A DNA stretch of 64,000 bases. It comes from DASUPK01 sp963695675. Lineage in GTDB: Bacteria; Actinomycetota; Thermoleophilia; Solirubrobacterales; 70-9. Both the position numbers and the translations under genes were made by a program. Numbering within the stretch: position 1 is the stretch's first letter; every line of letters starts with the position of its first letter. Shown one piece after another: positions 57,328 to 64,000 of this stretch. The notes beneath the pieces were generated by a model that did not search any database, had not been told where the DNA came from, and saw only the letters and a list, made by a program, of their open reading frames with translations. The stretch is taken from positions 682,001-746,000 of the forward strand of contig CAVOGY010000005.1 of the NCBI GenBank assembly GCA_963695675.1, written 5' to 3'.

Positions 57328-58404
57328 TCAGGCGCCCTCATGGCTGTAGCGAGTGACCTTGCCGGCCAGCTGGTCCTCGAGCGCGGCGACGTCGGCGTCG
57401 ACCATCAGCTCGACCAGCTCCTTGAAGCGGACCTTCGGCTCCCAGCCAAGCAGGTCGCGTGCCTTCGACGCGTCGCCGAGCAGCACGTCGACCTCTGCGG
57501 GCCGGTAGTAGTTCGGGTCGATCTCGACGTACCCGTCCGGATCCAATCCCTGCCGAGCGAATGCGATCTCGACCACCTGCCGCACGCTGTGGGTCTCGCC
57601 GGTGGCGATCACGAAGTCCTCGGGCTCGTCGGCCTGGAGCATCAGCCACATCGCCTCGACGTAGTCGGGGGCGTAGCCCCAGTCGCGCTGGGCGTCGAGG
57701 TTGCCCAGGTAGAGCTTCTCCTGCAGCCCGGCGGCGATCCGCGCCACCGCCCGGGTGATCTTGCGGGTGACGAAGGTCTCGCCGCGACGCGGAGACTCGT
57801 GATTGAAGAGGATCCCGTTGACGGCGAACATGTCGTAGGCCTCGCGGTAGTTGACCGTGGCCCAGTAGGCCGCGACCTTGGCGACGCCGTAGGGGCTACG
57901 CGGGTGGAATGGCGTCTCCTCGTTCTGCGGGGGAGGCGCGACGCCGAACATCTCGGACGAGGACGCCTGGTAGAAGCGCGGGCTGACACCGGCCTCGCGG
58001 ATCGCCTCGAGCAGCCGCACCGTGCCGGCGCCGGTGATATCGAAGGTGTACTCCGGGATGTCGAAGGAGACCCGGACGTGGCTCTGGGCGCCGAGGTGGT
58101 AGATCTCGTCCGGCTGGAGCTCGTAGAGCAGCTTGACCAGCGCGACCGAGTCGCTCAGGTCACCGTAGTGGGTGAAGAGCCTGACGCCCGACTCGTGGGG
58201 GTCGTGGTAGAGGTGGTCGATCCGGTCGGTGTTGAAGCTCGAGGAGCGGCGGACGATGCCGTGCACCTCGTAGCCCTTCTCGAGCAGGAGCTCGGCCAGG
58301 TACGAGCCGTCCTGGCCGGAGATTCCGGTGATCAGCGCGCGCTTGGTCGTCCCGGGGACGCGGGGTAGGAACGGGTGCGCATCGTTGGCCTCAGGATTGC
58401 CCAT
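57328..58404 (-). CDS. gmd: GDP-mannose 4,6-dehydratase
   Basis: Intact, 358 residues, ATG 58404. It makes GDP-4-keto-6-deoxymannose. Complete family pattern: RALITGISGQDGSYLAELLL, GIVRRSSSFNTDRIDHLYHD, THYGDLSDSVALVKLLYELQ, YHLGAQSHVRVSFDIPEYTF, FYQASSSEMFGVAPPPQNEE, SPYGVAKVAAYWATVNYREA, and FNHESPRRGETFVTRKITRA. The catalytic Ser/Glu/Tyr/Lys set is intact. The product feeds the fucose-synthase-like enzyme encoded at 33.1 kb, although the two genes are 24 kb apart. Confidence 0.95.
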   Translation of the reverse strand: MGNPEANDAHPFLPRVPGTTKRALITGISGQDGSYLAELLLEKGYEVHGIVRRSSSFNTDRIDHLYHDPHESGVRLFTHYGDLSDSVALVKLLYELQPDEIYHLGAQSHVRVSFDIPEYTFDITGAGTVRLLEAIREAGVSPRFYQASSSEMFGVAPPPQNEETPFHPRSPYGVAKVAAYWATVNYREAYDMFAVNGILFNHESPRRGETFVTRKITRAVARIAAGLQEKLYLGNLDAQRDWGYAPDYVEAMWLMLQADEPEDFVIATGETHSVRQVVEIAFARQGLDPDGYVEIDPNYYRPAEVDVLLGDASKARDLLGWEPKVRFKELVELMVDADVAALEDQLAGKVTRYSHEGA

Positions 58405-58486
58405 CGCTCGAATAGGAGCGAAATCGTCGCAGGGTTTCTCGTGGGCTGCTTCGCTACACCCGGCAGCGCCCTAACATCGCGCGGTC

Positions 58487-59285
58487 ATGGGTGCCGAAAC
58501 CAGGGCACGCTCGACCGCGGTCGAGTCCGAGCGGGCTGCGTACGATGAGGGTGCGGTACTCGAGCGGTCGGACGCCTGGGTTCAGAGGGTCCACCACGTC
58601 CTCGAGACGCCCAACACGGTGCGTGGCGAACGGCTCTTTGCTCAATTGATCGCCGAGAGTGTTCGAAACGGGGGACGAGTGCTGGACGCCGGCTGCGCGA
58701 CCGGCCAGACCGCGAGGCAAGCAGTGGAGCTTGGCGCCAGCGATGTCCTGGCAGTTGACGTCTCACAGAGGTTTCTCGAAGCGGCCGAGCAGCTGGGCGA
58801 CGGCGAAGGCAAGATCGAGTACCGGCTTCATGATCTGCACGATCCCCTGGACGGCCGCTTCGACTTGGTCGTTGGTCGCGCCGTCCTTCATCACATCGAT
58901 TGGCGCTCGTTTCTCCAGCGAACGTTCACCGAGAATCTGCAGCCGGGCGGACAGATGGTGTTCATGGAACCGATGACCCATCCGATGACCGTCGCCTTCC
59001 ACCGTCTGGTCCGCAGCGCTCACACCCCCGGTGAGTACCCGCTGAGCCGAAGGGACGTTCGCTGGCTCGAGCAAACCTTCAGCCCAATGCAGGGTCCACC
59101 CGATCAACTTCATTTCGTTCCCGGCGGGTGTGCTGTCCTCCTACCTGTTCAGGACTCCCGACAACGCCCTCACCCGTGCGGCCGACGCAATCGACCGGCG
59201 GCTCGCGGGACACCGTTCGATGCGCGGGTACGGCCGGCAGGGAATCCTCGTAATCGAAAAACCGAGCTCGAATGGCAACGTCTGA
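58487..59285 (+). CDS. class I SAM-dependent methyltransferase (C-terminal frameshift)
   Basis: ATG 58487. Motif I is GRVLDAGCATGQTARQAVEL, then VLAVDVSQRFLEAAEQLGDG, HDPLDGRFDLVVGRAVLHHI (motif IV) and NLQPGGQMVFMEPMTHPMTV. A one-base change near 59115 gives the natural end VLSSYLFRTPDNALTRAADA with GYGRQGILVIEKP, stop TGA 59283-59285. As read, the frame runs into the next transferase with shadow composition. Target unknown; a sugar or lipid of this locus is likely. Confidence 0.78.
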
Positions 59286-59349
59286 CCTGGTCCACTAGGC
59301 GCGGCTATCCTGCCGCCCCGCTGGACCGACCACGGCGATCCACGAATCC

Positions 59350-60152
59350 GTGCTCTCCGTCATCACCCCCGCGCGCAACATGGCGCGCTTCCTGCCCGAC
59401 ACGCTTGACAGCGTGGCGGCGCTGTCCGCGCCCCATCAGCACATCGTGGTCGACGGCGACTCCGACGACGGCACTGTGGAGCTGCTCGAGGGGCGGGAGG
59501 ACCCCCGCCTGACCTGGATCTCCGAGCCCGACAGCGGGCAGACCGAGGCGGTCAACAAGGGGCTGAGGCTCGCTCGCGGCGATCTACTCGCCTGGATCAA
59601 CGCCGACGACGCCTACATCCCCGATGCGGTCGACCGGGCCATCGACCACCTCGCTCGCAACCCGCAGACGGGGGCGATCTTCGGGGGGGTCAACTACGTC
59701 GACGAGCACGGCGAGGTCTTCCGGACGCTGGTGCCCCCGAGGTTCAGCTGGCGGAGATACCTCTACTTCGGCGCCTTCGTCACGACGCCGACGATCATCT
59801 GGCGCCGCGAGCTGCTGGCGCAGGTCCCCTCGCTGAACCAGGCCTACGTCGATGCCGCCGACTACGACTTCTTCCTCCGGCTCCTGCGCGGGGTCGCGAG
59901 TCGACCGGATCGACCGAGCCACTGCTCGACTTCCGCTACCACGCGACCAGCAAGACGACCACCGACGTCTGGGTCCAACTCGACGAGGCGATGCAGATCC
60001 GACTCGGCTGGGCACGCAACCCGTTGCAGCGAGGGATCATGCGATCTTGGGAGGGCATCAGACGTGCGATTCTGCCGCGGATCTCCTCCTGGCCCCACCC
60101 GGAGCCGCGCGGGGTCGTGTCGCTGCTTCGTCGAATCGGCGCGCGAGGCTAG
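59350..60152 (+). CDS. glycosyltransferase, GT2 family (C-terminal frameshift)
   Basis: GTG 59350 (VLSVITPARNMARFLPDTLD). HIVVDGDSDDGTVELLEGRE, RGDLLAWINADDAYIPDAVD (N-A-D-D) and GAFVTTPTIIWRRELLAQVP with SLNQAYVDAADYDFFLRLLR. From about 59900 the frame changes, and EPLLDFRYHATSKTTTDVWV through RISSWPHPEPRGVVSLLRRI ends at TAG 60150-60152. This is the H-A-x-S-K-T type common to capsule GT2 enzymes. Confidence 0.8.
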
Positions 60153-60176
60153 CCGCCAGGCGGCCACCGAGTGCCG

Positions 60177-61001
60177 TCACGTGTGACCGCGGAAGAGCAC
60201 CCTGCCGTAGAGCGCCTTCTCGACCCGGGCCGGCATGGGTCGCCAGGCCCAGAACGTGCGGTAGGCGAACCGATGCAGGGGCCCGAGGTCGGTCTGCGCG
60301 GCGAACTCCCTGCGACGGGCGAACAGGTCGGCGTGCTTCGCCCGGAGCTGGCGGTAGACGTGCCGGTAGCGGCGGCGGTGCTCCTCCTGTCCCGAGTGCT
60401 CGTGCTTGCGGTACTCGTGAGTGACCTGCGGGATCTGCAATCCGCGCCAGCCGCGCTCGAGCGCGCTCAGACAGAAGTCCCAGTCCTCGTAGCCGTCGAT
60501 CGCCGGATCGAATCCGCCGGCGTCCTCCCAGCACGCCCGTCGGACCAGGCCGAGCGCGGCGCCTGCGATCGAGCGGTGCAAAAGGATGTAGGGGTCGAAG
60601 TCGGGGAAGCGCGGAATCCCCGACCAGGCCCCGATCAGCTTCATCAGGCCGTAGCAGTAGCCGACGTCGGGATTTGCCTCCAGGGGCGGGCGCAGGGTGT
60701 CGAGCGCATCGAGCGTCAGCCGGTCGTCCGCGTCGACCATCAGCAGCAGGTCGGAGTCGGAATGCTCGAACCCGGCGTTGCGGGCGGTCGCGACCCCGGC
60801 ATTCCGCTGCCGGATCAGCTCGACGTCGTCGGGCAGAGCGTCGAGCGCCCGCTGCGTCTCCTCGTCGGTCGAGCCGTCGTCGACCACGATCACCTTCGGC
60901 GGCCCGCCGTGCTGACCGAGGGCGCGATCGACCGACTCGAGCACGAAGTTGCCGTGGTTGAAGCACGGGATCACCACGGTGATGTCGTTGTGGCGGGGCA
61001 T
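60177..61001 (-). CDS. glycosyltransferase, GT2 family
   Basis: Intact, 274 residues, ATG 61001. DITVVIPCFNHGNFVLESVD, VIVVDDGSTDEETQRALDAL, NAGVATARNAGFEHSDSDLL, LMVDADDRLTLDALDTLRPP (D-A-D-D), ACWEDAGGFDPAIDGYEDWD with FCLSALERGW (E-D-W-D-F), and QVTHEYRKHEHSGQEEHRRR. It is divergent from the thioesterase gene, with a 41-bp gap. Confidence 0.9.
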   Translation of the reverse strand: MPRHNDITVVIPCFNHGNFVLESVDRALGQHGGPPKVIVVDDGSTDEETQRALDALPDDVELIRQRNAGVATARNAGFEHSDSDLLLMVDADDRLTLDALDTLRPPLEANPDVGYCYGLMKLIGAWSGIPRFPDFDPYILLHRSIAGAALGLVRRACWEDAGGFDPAIDGYEDWDFCLSALERGWRGLQIPQVTHEYRKHEHSGQEEHRRRYRHVYRQLRAKHADLFARRREFAAQTDLGPLHRFAYRTFWAWRPMPARVEKALYGRVLFRGHT

Positions 61002-61042
61002 CGGTCAGGGCCGCAGGGTAGTGCCCACTAGGATCGCGTCCG

Positions 61043-62595
61043 ATGACCGAGGACCGCGAGCCGCGCCCCGTCTCCAGGTCGAGCTCCGAGCTGATCCGGT
61101 GGATGAGCATCCAGGACGCCAACTCGGCCGGATTCGTGCACGGCGGCGTGGTGATGCGGATGTGCGACGAGGCGGCCGGGATCGCCGCGATCCGGCATTC
61201 GGGCTGCCGCGTCGTGACCGCCGGGATGGACCGGATGACGTTTCTCGAGCCGATCCACGTCGGGGAGCTGCTTCGTTGCCGCGCAAGCGTCAACGCGGTC
61301 TGGAGGACCTCGATGGAGGTCGGCGTCCGAGTCGAGGCGGAGAACGCCGTCACGGGCGAGCTCCGCGAGGCCGGCACCGCCTACCTGACGATGGTCGCTG
61401 TCGATGAGAACGGCGAGCCGGTCCCCGTGCCGCCGCTGAGGCCCGAGACCGCCGCTGAGGAGCGCCGCCAGCGCGAGGCCGAGACCCGCAGGCGCAATCG
61501 CCTCGCCGAACGGGAGGAGATCCTCGAGGAGCGTCGAGTGCGCCGACCTGACGGACGCGTCCCCCGCGGGAGCGCCATTCGACCTCGTCGTCGGAAACTC
61601 GTTCCTGCACCACTTTCCCGACGTCCCGGCGGTCCTCCGCTCCGCTTTCCGCCTCACGCGGCCCGGCGGCTGGTTCGCGGGCCTGCACGAGCCGACGCCG
61701 GCGGCCCTCCCGTGGGAATCCGGGGATCTCCGGCAGGTGGCCGAGTACTTCCTCTTCCGGGACCGCTACCTCAGGCGCGGCCGCCATGACGAGGAGCGGA
61801 TCGGTTCGCGAGGGGACCACCGACGTCTGGCTCTTCGACGCGCGCCGGCTGCGCCAGCTCCTGACCGATGCCGGCTTCGTCGAGCGTCAGGGTCGTCCCC
61901 CGCTACCTGCTGCGACCGTTCTTCGTCGCCGCGCTGGGACTCCACCTCAGCGACGAGAGGCCGAGGTTGACGGGCCGCCAGGAACGCGGGCTGCTGCTGG
62001 CGTGTCGCCTCGACGCGGTGTTGCGACGAGTCCTTCCCGCCGGCGCGTTCGGCGGTCTCGCGTTCGCAGCTCGCCGCCCGCCCGAGCCCGGCGACTCGGA
62101 TGGCTGATGCGCTCACGATCCTCACCCGGCCGCCGAGCCGCAACGGCCCCGGTTGCGGAGGGCAGACGCGCGATCTCCTCGGTGGCCGACAGGACTGTCC
62201 TCCGCCGCCGCAGCCAGACCGGCGCGCGCGGGCCCGAGTCGGTCCTCGCCAGCCTGCGGCGTGGCCTCGCGGCCCTGCGGCTCCCCTTCGACCTGAACCC
62301 CCGCCGGTTCCGGTCGGCGAGGACCCTCGGCGTCCTGTCCGACCTCGAGGCGCTCGAGGCGGGGATCGCCTGGCGGCGGGCGACCGCCGGCGGCCGGCTG
62401 ATCGCCGGTCCCAACCTGGTCGTCCTGCCGTCTGACGCCGGATCCCTGATGACCGCGGACGAGATCGACCTCTGCCTCGTCCCGAGCGAGTGGGTGCGGC
62501 GGTACTACGAGGCCGACTCCCCCGCCCTCGCCGGCCGGACCGAACGGGAGGAGATCCTCGAGGCGCGGCGAGCCGCCGAGAGCGCGACAGGCTGA
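61043..62595 (+). CDS. acyl-CoA thioesterase (hotdog fold), interrupted by a 1.03-kb fragment
   Basis: ATG 61043. SSELIRWMSIQDANSAGFVH with GGVVMRMCDEAAGIAAIRHS is the acyl-CoA thioesterase pattern (N-x-x-G-x-V-H-G-G, catalytic Asp in MCDEAAG). ELLRCRASVNAVWRTSMEVG and TAYLTMVAVDENGEPVPVPP follow. The coding sequence is normal up to 61529, where a perfect 24-bp repeat ends. Its natural tail EARRAAESATG with TGA 62593-62595 appears only after the second copy (62540-62563). Joining 61043-61529 to 62564-62595 gives an in-frame 172-residue protein of normal size. Confidence 0.72.
61506..61529 (+). repeat. 24-bp perfect direct repeat, copy 1
   Basis: CCGAACGGGAGGAGATCCTC followed by GAGG. It is identical to 62540-62563, and both copies sit in the same codon phase (E-R-E-E-I-L-E). 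The copies flank the fragment that splits the thioesterase gene. Confidence 0.95.
61530..62107 (+). pseudogene. truncated SAM methyltransferase (5' part missing)
   Basis: It begins directly behind the repeat: SVECADLTDASPAGAPFDLV, then VGNSFLHHFPDVPAVLRSAF with RLTRPGGWFAGLHEPTPAAL. These are motifs III-V of a class I methyltransferase with no motif I upstream. A frame change near 61785 gives EGTTDVWLFDARRLRQLLTD, and another near 61890 gives VPRYLLRPFFVAALGLHLSD to TGA 62105-62107. The 5' half is not in this window. The stop overlaps ATG 62100 of the next fragment. Confidence 0.6.
62100..62539 (+). pseudogene. truncated glycosyltransferase-like gene (3' part missing)
   Basis: ATG 62100 (MADALTILTRPPS). 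After frame changes near 62150 and 62210 the frame reads ESVLASLRRGLAALRLPFDL with NPRRFRSARTLGVLSDLEAL, AGGRLIAGPNLVVLPSDAGS and DEIDLCLVPSEWVRRYYEAD. It is the first part of a GT-B-like protein (acceptor half, with a V-P-S-E-W motif) and is cut at the second 24-bp repeat, without a donor half. Confidence 0.55.
62540..62563 (+). repeat. 24-bp perfect direct repeat, copy 2
   Basis: Identical to 61506-61529, 1034 bp downstream. After it the thioesterase tail (EARRAAESATG, stop) resumes in frame. Confidence 0.95.
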
Positions 62596-62630
62596 TCTCG
62601 CCGCGTCGCCCCAGCGCTCCTATCCTTTCC

Positions 62631-63893
62631 GTGCCACAGCACCCAACGGGTCGCGCTGTCGCGCGCCCTCGCATCACACGATGCACATCACCGCTGACAA
62701 GAGAACCGAGGAGCCGAAGCCGGGTTACCGCCGATCGGGTCAGCACGACCGTCGTGCTGCCCGCATACAACGAGGGAGCGGCCCTGCCGCACGTGCTCAC
62801 CGAGCTGGGCGAGTACCTCGATCAGAGCTACGAGGTGCTGGTCGTGGACGACGGGTCGACCGACGATACCGCCGACGTCGCCGAGCGCTTTCCAGTCCGC
62901 CTCGTCCAGCACGCCTCGAACCGCGGCAAGGGCGTCGCGATCCGCACCGGAATCGCCGAAGCACAGGGGGAGAACGTCGTGATCATGGACGCGGACGCGA
63001 CCTACCCGGTGCCGGCGATCAAGGGGATGGTCGATCTGCTCGACGACAACGACCTCGTCCGGGGGATCCGGGAGTCGGAGAGCGACAGCATGCCGGCGGT
63101 CAACCGCTTCGGCAACTGGGTCTTCAACAAGCTCCTCGCGATCAGTCACGGCCTCGAGGGAAGCGACCACCTCAGTGGGCTCTACGCGATCCGCCGATCG
63201 GCGGCGGTCCGGCTCGGCACCGAGGCTCGCGGCTTCGACATCGAGACCGAGATCGGGATCAAGGCCCGCGCCCGGGGGCTGCGGGAGGCGACGATCCCGA
63301 TCTCGTATCTGCCCAGGGTCGGCGAGAAGAAGCTCAGCCCCTGGAAGGACGGCCTGCGCATCCTCGGCCGCGTGATCGTGTTACTGCTGATCTACAACCC
63401 GACCCTGACCTTCATCGTCCCGGGCCTGGTCCTGATGGCGATCTCGATCAGCGGGGCGATCCTGCTCTCGAACGGGCCGGTTCAGACCTCCTACCTCGGG
63501 CTGAACATCCACAGCTTCATCGTCGCCGCCCTGGGGCTGCTGGCGGCATTCCAGCTGGTGATCTTCGGGGTCGCCGCCGCCCTCTACGGGGTCGAGGCCG
63601 GCAAGGAGCCTCCGTGGTGGCTGCGCCGGGTCATCTCGGTTCGCTTTCGGCTGGTCGTGGCGCTCCTGGGGCTGGTCTTGATGCTCGGCTCGCTGGCCAA
63701 GCTGATCCAGCTGACGATCCAGTGGGCCGGCAACAACGTGTTCACCGACACGCGGGCGCTCGTCCTTTCGACCAGCTTCCTCGTCCTCGGGCTGCAGGTG
63801 ATCTCCGCGGTGCTCTTCATCTCGATCTTCAGCGGGCGACTCAGCCGGGTCGCCGAGGAGGAGACGGCCGAGCGCAGCACCGCGAGCGGCTAA
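62631..63893 (+). CDS. polyprenyl-phosphate glycosyltransferase-like GT2 with C-terminal membrane helices
   Basis: The frame is open from well upstream; GTG 62631 is proposed, while ATG 62681 would fit if one base were missing before VSTTVVLPAYNEG. GT-A half: STTVVLPAYNEGAALPHVLT, VLVVDDGSTDDTADVAERFP, NRGKGVAIRTGIAEAQGENV, VIMDADATYPVPAIKGMVDL (D-A-D), LVRGIRESESDSMPAVNRFG, DHLSGLYAIRRSAAVRLGTE and GEKKLSPWKDGLRILGRVIV. Four or five helices follow. It is a paralogue of the gene at 43 kb, loading a sugar onto polyprenyl phosphate. Confidence 0.83.
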   Translation: MPQHPTGRAVARPRITRCTSPLTREPRSRSRVTADRVSTTVVLPAYNEGAALPHVLTELGEYLDQSYEVLVVDDGSTDDTADVAERFPVRLVQHASNRGKGVAIRTGIAEAQGENVVIMDADATYPVPAIKGMVDLLDDNDLVRGIRESESDSMPAVNRFGNWVFNKLLAISHGLEGSDHLSGLYAIRRSAAVRLGTEARGFDIETEIGIKARARGLREATIPISYLPRVGEKKLSPWKDGLRILGRVIVLLLIYNPTLTFIVPGLVLMAISISGAILLSNGPVQTSYLGLNIHSFIVAALGLLAAFQLVIFGVAAALYGVEAGKEPPWWLRRVISVRFRLVVALLGLVLMLGSLAKLIQLTIQWAGNNVFTDTRALVLSTSFLVLGLQVISAVLFISIFSGRLSRVAEEETAERSTASG

Positions 63894-63906
63894 GCGGTCG
63901 CCCGCC

Positions 63907-64000
63907 GTGCCGCGATCTGATCCCGGACCGGGCACCGCCCCGCTGGTCTCGGTGGTGGTGGTCAACTACAACGGCGCCGATGCCCTGGAGCGCTGCCTCG
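63907..64000 (+). CDS. glycosyltransferase, GT2 family (cut by window end)
   Basis: GTG 63907 begins VPRSDPGPGTAPLVSVVVVN followed by YNGADALERCL. V-S-V-V-V-V-N-Y-N-G is a standard GT2 opening strand. Only about 31 codons are in the window. It starts 11 bp after the previous stop and is probably co-transcribed. Confidence 0.7.
   Translation, partial: MPRSDPGPGTAPLVSVVVVNYNGADALERCL

Overview
This is a GC-rich actinobacterial segment. The probable source is Thermoleophilia/Solirubrobacterales. That is an inference from the mix of GTG/TTG starts, the many 4-bp gene overlaps, the SigA-type sigma factor, the MptA/FolE2 gene and the style of the polysaccharide genes; nothing here proves taxonomy. 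Almost the whole window is a cell-envelope or exopolysaccharide locus of about 60 kb, interrupted near 27-33 kb by a small block of housekeeping genes.

Layout. 0-1 kb: an ECF sigma factor facing a small membrane protein. 1-3.1 kb (minus strand): a Wzy/O-antigen-ligase-type membrane protein and a signal peptidase I. 3.2-9.8 kb (plus strand): a compact lasso-peptide-type RiPP operon. Its order is nucleotidyltransferase, B2 leader peptidase, HPr-kinase-like protein, asparagine-synthetase-like cyclase, short precursor, PqqD-like leader-binding protein, then an ABC exporter (ATPase and ABC-2 permease). 10-22 kb: glycosyltransferases, a Wzx flippase, a TagA/WecG-type transferase, an epimerase, a methyltransferase and a WbaP-type initiating sugar-phosphate transferase. 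This is the outline of a Wzx/Wzy-dependent pathway. 22.5-26.2 kb: two tandem secreted glycoside hydrolases that share a lysine-rich insert; one of them has an RTX tail. 26.6-28.6 kb: an integrase remnant, tRNA-Thr, an SDR enzyme, and a PD-(D/E)XK nuclease gene that runs into tRNA-Tyr. 28.7-33 kb: a primary-type sigma factor, mptA/folE2, a methyltransferase, pgsA and a family-5 uracil-DNA glycosylase. 33-64 kb: a second polysaccharide block with a GDP-fucose synthase-like gene, two Gmd-type dehydratases, two ABC polysaccharide exporters (Wzm/Wzt type), about fifteen glycosyltransferases and several methyltransferases.

How the genes work together. Gmd and the fucose-synthase-like enzyme would make GDP-deoxyhexose donors. 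WbaP would prime undecaprenyl phosphate, and GT2/GT4 enzymes would extend the chain. Wzx/Wzy and the two ABC systems offer alternative export routes. Methyltransferases may modify or cap chains. The RiPP operon sits inside this locus and has its own exporter.

Data quality. About half of the genes are split by apparent one-base frameshifts, while family motifs continue unbroken in the next frame. Where the missing base can be guessed it often lies in a G or C run. I read most of these as sequencing or assembly indels rather than true pseudogenes, and I annotate them as whole genes. The most interesting items are the RiPP operon and its precursor, a 1.03-kb gene fragment sitting in a thioesterase gene between perfect 24-bp repeats, the paired hydrolases, and the tRNA-associated relics around 26.6-28.6 kb.
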